Positions 57,881-64,000 of a DNA stretch of 64,000 nt are shown piece after piece. Made by a program: the position numbers and the translations under genes. The stretch is from contig NZ_CP082164.1 in the NCBI RefSeq assembly GCF_023101685.1, positions 620,001 to 684,000 on the forward strand, in the 5' to 3' direction. The stretch's first letter is position 1; each line of letters opens with the position of its first letter. Below the pieces are notes generated by a model. That model saw only the letters and a list, made by a program, of their open reading frames with translations, made no database searches and was not told the origin of the DNA. The DNA is from Bradyrhizobium sp. 186 (GTDB lineage: Bacteria; Pseudomonadota; Alphaproteobacteria; Rhizobiales; Xanthobacteraceae).

Positions 57881-58933
57881 TCATGACGGCAGCTCGAGCC
57901 GGTAGAAATCGGTCGCGGTTTGCGAGAACAGTGCCGTCTTTTCAGCTTCGCTCAAGGGCGCCGCGATGCGCTTGAAGGTGTTGAAGATCACCTGGTAGCT
58001 GCACTGGCCCTTGTCCGGCGGAAAATTGCTCTCGAACATCGCGCGCTTCACTCCGAACGCCTCGATGCAGGTCTCGATATAAGGCCGCCAGGCAGCGGCA
58101 AGCTCCTCCGACGAAGGCGGCTTGGCGCGCAGATGGAAGTCATGGCCGAGCAGGCACATCGCAAGCCCGCCAAGCTTCACCACGACATTCTCGCACTTCG
58201 CGATCTCGCGAATCGAGGCGCGCCATTGCGGAAACACCTCCTCGCGCTTTCCTGCGAAGCGGCCGACGCCGGCCGGGCCGCCGCAATGGTCGAGCACGAT
58301 CTTGGTGTCGGGGAAGGCGCGCGCGAGTTCGGTCAGCTCGCCGATCTGCGGATGAAACAGCCAGGCATCGAAGCTCAGGTTCAACGGCGCCAGGCAGGCA
58401 AAGCCCTTGCGGAAGGCCGGATCCTGCAACAGTCCCCGTGGCCTATTCGCATACATGCCGGCGACCGCAGGGTCCTCGTCCCACGCCGACGAATGCCGGA
58501 TGCCGCGGAAGCGGCCGTTGCCGGCGGCGATCTCCGCCTCCAGCACCGGCTTCGCCGCATCGCCCAGCAGCAGATTAACGTGGCTGACGATGCCGGCGCA
58601 GATCGCGGCCTTGCCGTAGCCGCCGCTCGCGCTCATCGCGGCGACGCCGTTGGCGAATTCGACTTCGCCTACGGGCCGGAACGCCTCGGGCCCATGCGCG
58701 CGATACATCGAGCGGCAGTCGACATAGACGGTGGCGACGATGTTGTGGCCGGAGGCGATGTCGGCCGCCATCTCCTCGATCAGATAGCGGTGGCCGCGAT
58801 TCCAGAGATGATGATGGGGATCGACGATCGGCCGCAAGGGATCGATGATCTCCTCCTGATGCTGCGCGAGCCAGTCCTCGCGCGGCTCGACAAATAGCCC
58901 GCTCGTGTTGGCGGGTAGCCCGTTTGCAGCCAT
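57881..58933 (-). CDS. Amidohydrolase 2 family (TIM-barrel) hydrolase
   Basis: A 350-residue amidohydrolase_2 protein with the metal HxH in IVDPHHHLWN, the barrel His in KIVLDHCGGP, and a late catalytic Asp/Glu region (RAMFESNFPPDK). Relatives act on lactones or decarboxylate aromatic acids; the substrate is not defined. No signal peptide is present. It stands alone between a terminator and small genes. Confidence 0.88.
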   Translation of the reverse strand: MAANGLPANTSGLFVEPREDWLAQHQEEIIDPLRPIVDPHHHLWNRGHRYLIEEMAADIASGHNIVATVYVDCRSMYRAHGPEAFRPVGEVEFANGVAAMSASGGYGKAAICAGIVSHVNLLLGDAAKPVLEAEIAAGNGRFRGIRHSSAWDEDPAVAGMYANRPRGLLQDPAFRKGFACLAPLNLSFDAWLFHPQIGELTELARAFPDTKIVLDHCGGPAGVGRFAGKREEVFPQWRASIREIAKCENVVVKLGGLAMCLLGHDFHLRAKPPSSEELAAAWRPYIETCIEAFGVKRAMFESNFPPDKGQCSYQVIFNTFKRIAAPLSEAEKTALFSQTATDFYRLELPS

Positions 58934-59039
58934 GGGCGTTCGCTCCCCTTATGTTTTTGTGGAGGGAGCCTAGCATCTTGTTTCCGCGCATAGCAGCGCG
59001 CGCCGCGCAACCGCGCCCGTCATCGCGAGCACATCGCCG

Positions 59040-59561
59040 TCAGGCCCTGCGCCGCCTCGCCCGCACATCGACCACCAACCGCCAATCGGTTGCGGTGGCG
59101 GGCTTGACCTCGCCGAGCCAATGGAAGGAGTCCTCGGAGATTTCGGTAAAGCTCCAGCGCGTCAGCTCGCCGGATTCGGTCGTGCCCTCCTGCACGATGT
59201 CCTCGCCGCGAGGCCGGCCGATCTGCTGCCGGAACACGCTGCGGCCGGGATCGAACCAGGAGATCCGCCACGCATCGATGGTCTGATCGTAGACCCGCAG
59301 CGTGGTGCCGTACCAGTTGCCGGCGATCGGAAAGGCCGGCGTGCCCGTGGGACGGGGGATGATCCAGACGTCCTGGACGGCGCGTCCCTCCAGCACCCAG
59401 CCGAAATGGATTTTTCCGGGCGCAGTGTGTCTGGTCCCGTCGGTCGCACAGGCGGTGATCTCGGCGTCCCAGTCGCCGACGAAGCGGCCGTAAAGCTGGA
59501 GCGCCGCTTGGTGCTCGGGATTCGGTCCGGCCGCGTGCAAAAGTCTCGCAAAGTCGCTCAT
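59040..59561 (-). CDS. DUF1579-like small protein of unknown function
   Basis: A 173-residue protein with a lipocalin-like beta-barrel pattern: LQLYGRFVGDWDAEITACATDGTRHTAPGKIHFGWVLEGRAVQDVWIIP and WYGTTLRVYDQTIDAWRISWFDPGRSVFRQQIGR. It ends in RRRRA. AGGAG lies seven bases before the chosen ATG at 59561; an ATG at 59630 overlapping the upstream stop as ATGA is possible and would add 23 residues. The two genes are likely co-transcribed. Confidence 0.72.
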   Translation of the reverse strand: MSDFARLLHAAGPNPEHQAALQLYGRFVGDWDAEITACATDGTRHTAPGKIHFGWVLEGRAVQDVWIIPRPTGTPAFPIAGNWYGTTLRVYDQTIDAWRISWFDPGRSVFRQQIGRPRGEDIVQEGTTESGELTRWSFTEISEDSFHWLGEVKPATATDWRLVVDVRARRRRA

Positions 59562-59626
59562 GTCGATCTCCTGTTTCAAGGAGGTCAGCACGAACGCACC
59601 GCGGCCGGCTTGGAGAAAATTGCGCG

Positions 59627-60439
59627 TCATACGCCATCGAGGATGATCACCGTCGGCGTCGACGGCAGCGCGTCCCGCGACATCCGGATACTACGCTCCG
59701 TGCGCCGGTCGATCTCGAACTGCTGGCCGATCCTGCGCATGAAGTCGTCGAGCGGGGTGGCGAAGCGATGCATCGGCAGCACCACCGAGGCACGCAGCCG
59801 CTTGGTGATCTCCGAGATGCCGTCCAGCGACATGGTGTAGGCGCCGTCGATCGGCACCATCACGATATCGAGCCGCCCGATCTGGGCGAAATGGCTGTCG
59901 TCGAGCTTGTGGTGGAGATGGCCGAGATGGCCGATGCAGAGGCCGGCGACCTCGAAGATGAAGATCGAGTTGCCGTCGCGGATCATGTCGGCGCCGGAAT
60001 CGTCGCCGAAATAGCGGCGGATGTCGGTGGTGACGTTGCGGATGAAGGTGTCGCCGACTCGTTCCGAGACGATGGCGGGCTTGCCGTCCACGCCCCAGCC
60101 ATGCAGCACATGGGAAATGCGCTTGTCCGGGAATAAATTGTAGTGGGTGCTGTGGGCCCGGTTCATGGTTACGACATCGGGCAGCCGGCCGACCTGATAG
60201 GCGCCGCTATAGTCGGTCGCGATGCGCAAGCCGCCGGGCGTGTCGATGAAATAGGTGGAATGGCCGGCATAGGTGATCTCGACCTCGGCCGCACTCGCCG
60301 CCTGCCGGAAGGCCACCGGCATCCCGCGGGGCGGGGCGTTGGCCATCGCCAGGCATTCGCTGCGCTGGGACTGCTGGGCGAGGGCAGGGGTGAGGAATGC
60401 GCCGAACAGTGCCAGAGCCGCCGAAACAAGTCGCCGCAT
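59627..60439 (-). CDS. Exported MBL-fold (UlaG-like) protein
   Basis: A 270-residue protein with a signal peptide (LVSAALALFGAFLTPALAQ). The fold begins ITYAGHSTYFIDTPGGLRIATDYSG, as in UlaG-like metallo-hydrolases. The metal motif is altered: the usual HxHxDH position reads NRAHSTHYN, while later His residues GHLGHLHH and LPMHRF are present. It may still bind metal but with a changed site. It is followed by the DUF1579-like gene with a possible 4-base overlap. Confidence 0.78.
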   Translation of the reverse strand: MRRLVSAALALFGAFLTPALAQQSQRSECLAMANAPPRGMPVAFRQAASAAEVEITYAGHSTYFIDTPGGLRIATDYSGAYQVGRLPDVVTMNRAHSTHYNLFPDKRISHVLHGWGVDGKPAIVSERVGDTFIRNVTTDIRRYFGDDSGADMIRDGNSIFIFEVAGLCIGHLGHLHHKLDDSHFAQIGRLDIVMVPIDGAYTMSLDGISEITKRLRASVVLPMHRFATPLDDFMRRIGQQFEIDRRTERSIRMSRDALPSTPTVIILDGV

Positions 60440-60533
60440 GAATCCGTCCCCGATGACGCGCAGGGAAAGTCTAGCGTGCAATGCAGCGCGTGGCCAACAG
60501 GGCGCGATCAATAGCGCGTCAGTGTCGCACCTC

Positions 60534-62060
60534 CTATTCCCGCCGTGGGCTGAACTTCCAGGTGATGGCGATCAGGCTTGCGGTGATCAGGCCGCTGATG
60601 AGGCCGGCGACGGGCAGGGTGAGTAGGAGCGCGGCGGTGGCGGCCCAGCCGATCGAAGAGAAGGCCTCGGCGAAGGTCGCAAGCCGTGACGAGGTCTGGC
60701 GGCGGCGGAATTGGCTGCGCCGGGCCTGGACCTGGAACCAGAGCTGGATCGCGGTGGCGGAGGCCGCGCTGATGATGACTGCACCGGCGCTGATTGCGGC
60801 TTGGTACGGCGAAGCGAAGGCGAGCGCCGCGACCAGCGGGCAGAAGACGACGGCGATTGCGATCAACACCACCTCGATCTTGGCGCGGATGACGCTGGAC
60901 GGTGTCAGCGGACCGGTCGCGACCAGATCGGGGGCATCCTCGCCCGAAATCGTCAGCCAGGCGAGCCCACCGGCGAGCTGTCCTGCTGCCATGACGATAA
61001 CGGGCGTGATCAGCGTCAGCGCCGCGGAGCTGTCGCCAAAACTGCGCCAGAGCAGGAGTGCCGGCGGCACCAGATAGAGCAGCTGCATCAGGGTCTGCGA
61101 GATCAGCCAGGGATCGCGCCAGAGCAGGATGAATTCCTTGCGCCGCAGTGCCTGCTGCCGCGATCCGCCGCGGAACGAGCGTTCCTTGGCGATGCGACGG
61201 CCGGACCTGCCGTAGGCCGCGGCGTCGATCGCGGTATCGGCAAAGCGGCCCGAGAACATCGCCATCACGCTTCCGAGCAGCACCAGCCCGAGCGCCATAA
61301 GCAACAGCAGCGCCTCGCTGTCGCCCATGGTCGCCCGCGCGGGCAACCACCAGATGCTGTCGGCATCAGGGGCGTAGGCGGCAACCGTACCGGAGGTCAG
61401 GATGGTGAAGCGCGACAGCGTGCCATAAGATATGATCGCGGCGACCTGGAGCGCGATCACGAAGCCCGCGCCGATGATCGCGGCCAGGATCTGGGCGATG
61501 AAGCGCGTGCGCGCCGGGCCGATCAGGCGGAACAGGAGGATGGTGACGGCAATCGCGATCGCCGCGGCCGACAGGCCCATGGCGACGACGACGCCGAAGG
61601 CGGCGAGCCATCGCGCGCCGCCGCCGATCACCAGCACGTCGATGAAGGGGGTCGCGAACAGCAGTGCCATCACCGTGATCGCCAGCGCGATCGCGGCGAT
61701 GCGCACGGAGAACAAATTGGCCAGTGTCGCGGGCGACGACATGATGAGGTCGAGATCGGCGCGGGCGTAAAACGCCCGCGTCACCGATTCGATCGCCTGC
61801 GACAGCATCAGGGTCCAGCCCAGCAAGATCGTCGCCGAGATCACGATCAGCGAGGATCTGTCGAGCGGCAGTTGCAAATCGGCGAAGCGGCCGATCACCG
61901 CCCAGGCCGGCATGTGCAGGAGTGCCGCGAAGGAAAGCAGGCCGATGATGGCGGCGCGCGCCCGCATGCGCCGCCCGCCGGTCATCATGGCGAACCATTC
62001 GCGCCAGGCGAGCCGGAGCTCGTGGCGGGCAAACCAGGAAAGCGCCGTTGCCGAGCTCAT
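60534..62060 (-). CDS. ABC-2 type transporter permease
   Basis: A 508-residue protein with ten or more membrane helices in two halves separated by a hydrophilic linker (GRSGRRIAKERSFRGGSRQQALRRKEFILLW). It overlaps the upstream ATPase gene by 4 bases, so the two form one exporter. No substrate can be deduced. It is the second gene of a two-gene operon. Confidence 0.85.
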   Translation of the reverse strand: MSSATALSWFARHELRLAWREWFAMMTGGRRMRARAAIIGLLSFAALLHMPAWAVIGRFADLQLPLDRSSLIVISATILLGWTLMLSQAIESVTRAFYARADLDLIMSSPATLANLFSVRIAAIALAITVMALLFATPFIDVLVIGGGARWLAAFGVVVAMGLSAAAIAIAVTILLFRLIGPARTRFIAQILAAIIGAGFVIALQVAAIISYGTLSRFTILTSGTVAAYAPDADSIWWLPARATMGDSEALLLLMALGLVLLGSVMAMFSGRFADTAIDAAAYGRSGRRIAKERSFRGGSRQQALRRKEFILLWRDPWLISQTLMQLLYLVPPALLLWRSFGDSSAALTLITPVIVMAAGQLAGGLAWLTISGEDAPDLVATGPLTPSSVIRAKIEVVLIAIAVVFCPLVAALAFASPYQAAISAGAVIISAASATAIQLWFQVQARRSQFRRRQTSSRLATFAEAFSSIGWAATAALLLTLPVAGLISGLITASLIAITWKFSPRRE

Positions 62061-62896
62061 GCGGCGGCCTGAAGCGTCACCAGTGCGATAAAGAGATCTT
62101 CAAGGCTGGTGTCGGAATGGCCGTTCTGCTGGCGCAGCTCGGTGAGCGTGCCCTCGGCAACCAGCCGGCCCGACGCGATTACGCCGATGCGGTCGGCCAT
62201 ACGCTCGGCGACCTCCAAGATATGCGTGGTCATCATGACGGTGCAGCCGGCGCGGACGCGCTCGCTCAACAGACCCTTCACATGGCGGGCGGAAACGGCA
62301 TCAAGCCCCGTCAGCGGCTCGTCGAGAATGATGAGGCGGGGATCGTGCACCAGTGCGCCGGCAAGAGCGACCTTCTGGCGCATGCCCTTGGAAAACCCCT
62401 CGCAACGCTCGTGCCGGTGCGGTTCGAGGCCGAGCGAGCTCAGGAGCTCCTGCGCGACCGGTTCCGAGACGGACGGCGCGCTGCCCCAGAGCCCGGCAAC
62501 GAATTCGAGATATTCGAGTGGCGTGAGCTTGTCATAGATCATGGGCTCGTCGGACACCCACGCCATCACCTGCTTGGCGGCGACGGGATTTTCGAGCGCA
62601 TCGATGCCGAAGATCGAGACCGCGCCGGCATCGGGCCGCAACAGGCCTGCAACCATGCGCAAGGTGGTGGTCTTGCCGGCTCCGTTGGGGCCGACCAGCG
62701 CATAGAACTCACCGGCGTGAATGCTGAGATCGAGGCCATCGACCGCCAAACGGTCAAAACGCTTCGTTAACCCTCGAACTTCGAGCGCCGAGTTGTCCGG
62801 CTTTATCACGTCCACACCATCCGGTTTTGCATTGCCCGCGACCATGACTTGAAGATGTTTCGGCACGGTGAATCGCGCTGCCGCAAATTCCGTCAT
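62057..62896 (-). CDS. ABC transporter ATP-binding protein (exporter type)
   Basis: A 279-residue ATPase: Walker A ALVGPNGAGKTTTLRMVAGLL, signature region GFSKGMRQKVALAGAL (in place of LSGGQ), Walker B RLIILDEPLTGLD and the H-loop TTHILEVAERM. This variant signature is common in CcmA/NatA-like exporters. The first ~35 residues precede the ATPase fold and may be an over-long start; an internal ATG at 62845 is possible. It overlaps the permease gene by 4 bases. Confidence 0.92.
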   Translation of the reverse strand: MTEFAAARFTVPKHLQVMVAGNAKPDGVDVIKPDNSALEVRGLTKRFDRLAVDGLDLSIHAGEFYALVGPNGAGKTTTLRMVAGLLRPDAGAVSIFGIDALENPVAAKQVMAWVSDEPMIYDKLTPLEYLEFVAGLWGSAPSVSEPVAQELLSSLGLEPHRHERCEGFSKGMRQKVALAGALVHDPRLIILDEPLTGLDAVSARHVKGLLSERVRAGCTVMMTTHILEVAERMADRIGVIASGRLVAEGTLTELRQQNGHSDTSLEDLFIALVTLQAAA

Positions 62897-63069
62897 TCGG
62901 GACCGACCAAAGACAAGTCACCGTTTGTTGACAGCGCTTGGCGGTTCAGGCTCAATTGGCGCCGGGACAAATGGCGCTAACGCGGCGAAACGACTGCGTA
63001 GCGGCTGGACACAAGATGCGACAAGGCGGTCACGAAGAGCCGCTGGTCGTATCGGGAGGATGTGCGGCG

Positions 63070-63945
63070 ATGCTGGATTTCGTTCAGCAGCTGGTCAGCG
63101 GTGTTGCGCTCGGCTGCGTCTATGGCCTGATCGCGCTCGGCTTCGTGCTCGTCTACAAGGCCACCGAGGTCGTCAATTTCGCCCAGGGCGATCTGATGAT
63201 GCTGGGCGGCTTCTTCGCCTTCACCTTCATCGGCATGATGGGCCTGAACTACTGGATCGGTTTCGCCGGTGCGGTGGCCGCGATGGCGCTGTTCGGTATG
63301 CTGGCCGAACGCGTCGTGGTGCGGCCGATCCTCGGCTATCCGCAATTCTCCATCATCATGGCGACCATCGGGCTCGGCTATTTCCTGCGCTCGGTCTCCG
63401 GGATGATCTGGGGTACCGACGATTTCAAGATCGATACCCCGTTCAGTCAGGGCGTGCTGCGGATCGGCTCGCTGGTGCTCGCCCATGACAAGCTCTCGGT
63501 GATCGCCGCCACGGTCATCCTGTGCACGCTGCTCTATCTCTTCTTCAACAAGACCACGCTCGGAACCGCGATGCGCGCCAGTTCCGAGAACATGCTGGCG
63601 GCCTATTACATGGGCATCCCGGTCAAGCGCGTGGTGTCGATCGTCTGGGCGATCAGCGCGGCGGTCGCGACCTGCGCCGGCGTGCTGCTGGCGCCGATCA
63701 CCTTCATCCATTCCAATGTCGGCCTCGTGCTTGGCCTGAAGGCGTTTCCGGCCGCCGTGCTCGGCGGCTTCGGCTCGATCCCCGGCGCCGTCGTCGGCGG
63801 CGTGCTGATCGGCGTGATCGAGAGCATGGCCGGCTTCTATCTGGCGGAGGGCTGGAAGGACGTGGCGCCCTACATCGTGCTGCTCGCCGTGCTCCTGCTC
63901 AAGCCCGAAGGCCTGTTCGGCCTTCACGTCCGCAAGAAGGTCTGA
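63070..63945 (+). CDS. livH: Branched-chain amino acid ABC transporter permease LivH
   Basis: A 291-residue LivH permease with eight to nine helices. Family motifs: YGLIALGFVLVYKATEVVNFAQGDLMMLGGF, YLFFNKTTLGTAMRASSENMLAAYYMGI and AAVLGGFGSIPGAVVGGVLIGVIESMAG. The start at 63070 (MLDFVQQLVSG) has GGGAGGA upstream; an earlier in-frame ATG is rejected. It is followed after 5 bp by livM, beginning a livHM(GF) operon that runs off the window. Confidence 0.95.
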   Translation: MLDFVQQLVSGVALGCVYGLIALGFVLVYKATEVVNFAQGDLMMLGGFFAFTFIGMMGLNYWIGFAGAVAAMALFGMLAERVVVRPILGYPQFSIIMATIGLGYFLRSVSGMIWGTDDFKIDTPFSQGVLRIGSLVLAHDKLSVIAATVILCTLLYLFFNKTTLGTAMRASSENMLAAYYMGIPVKRVVSIVWAISAAVATCAGVLLAPITFIHSNVGLVLGLKAFPAAVLGGFGSIPGAVVGGVLIGVIESMAGFYLAEGWKDVAPYIVLLAVLLLKPEGLFGLHVRKKV

Positions 63946-63950
63946 ACGCC

Positions 63951-64000
63951 ATGCGCTTCCTGTTCAAGACCGACTATGAGGACGACATCAGGCTGTTTCC
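63951..64000 (+). CDS. livM: Branched-chain amino acid ABC transporter permease LivM, N-terminal fragment
   Basis: Only the first 16 residues are present (MRFLFKTDYEDDIRLF), which match the usual rhizobial LivM N-terminus (MRF-F-KTDY-DI). It begins 5 bp after livH. The rest lies outside the window. Confidence 0.75.
   Translation, partial: MRFLFKTDYEDDIRLF

Noticed and set aside
60711..62072. Open frame of 453 codons antisense to the ABC-2 permease
   Set aside because: Shadow composition; the permease with its 4-base overlap is the real gene.

Overview
This 64 kb window is GC-rich, gene-dense alphaproteobacterial chromosome. Gene content and order (ctaB-coxF-ctaG-ctaE-surf1, the split F0 ATP synthase operon atpI-B-E-b'-b, alpha-type hemA under a perfect FixK/FNR box, TRAP and Liv transporters, several families of dispersed palindromic repeats) point to Bradyrhizobium, close to B. 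japonicum/diazoefficiens. The genus call rests on recognition of the proteins and repeats, not on a database search.

Layout. 1-3.4 kb: end of the aa3 cytochrome c oxidase cluster (ctaB, coxF, ctaG, ctaE, DUF983 gene, surf1). 3.5-5.9 kb: an NTF2-like protein and a divergent NarL-type kinase/regulator pair. 5.9-6.5 kb: a gap holding a candidate small RNA with its own terminator. 6.5-10.6 kb: thrC, an M16 peptidase, a GNAT acetyltransferase and an exported hypothetical. 10.8-13.4 kb: F0 ATP synthase operon on the minus strand with a recognisable promoter. 13.8-22.7 kb: small exported proteins, a YjbQ protein, an MHS-type transporter, an orphan LuxR-type regulator, a large winged-helix/NTPase/TPR regulator divergent from an Ohr/OsmC-like gene, an epoxide-hydrolase-like enzyme and a P460-type cytochrome. 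22.7-28.8 kb: a giant transporter-kinase-receiver hybrid, hemA and a GntR regulator. 28.9-32.4 kb: TRAP transporter dctPQM and aroQ, a probable quinate/shikimate-type uptake and breakdown unit. 32.5-38.8 kb: metallo-hydrolase, chemoreceptor, outer-membrane barrel and a run of small genus-level genes. 38.9-44.2 kb: complete oligopeptide-type ABC transporter. 44.4-46.6 kb: TetR regulator and two envelope proteins, with a palindromic operator inside a sigma-70 promoter. 46.6-51.6 kb: two paralogous CadC-like regulators bracketing mddA (methanethiol S-methyltransferase) and a GFA-family gene. 51.7-53.6 kb: an IS110-family element of IS1111-like layout. 53.7-62.9 kb: lyase, M29 aminopeptidase, SUKH-like protein, cupin, amidohydrolase, two small enzymes and an ABC-2 exporter. 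63.1-64 kb: start of a livHM operon.

The most interesting locus is the IS110-family element. It splits a dispersed palindrome that can be pieced together from the two flanks. The ends carry subterminal inverted repeats. The non-coding DNA just downstream of the transposase holds two short segments, 5 nt apart, that match the left and right halves of the target in the strand arrangement expected of a bridge/seeker guide RNA. Other signals worth follow-up are a 22-bp tandem repeat between a CadC-like regulator and mddA, a TetR-type operator in a promoter spacer followed by a structured leader, the candidate sRNA near 6.24-6.34 kb, and the FixK box plus second dyad upstream of hemA. No tRNA, rRNA or CRISPR array was seen.
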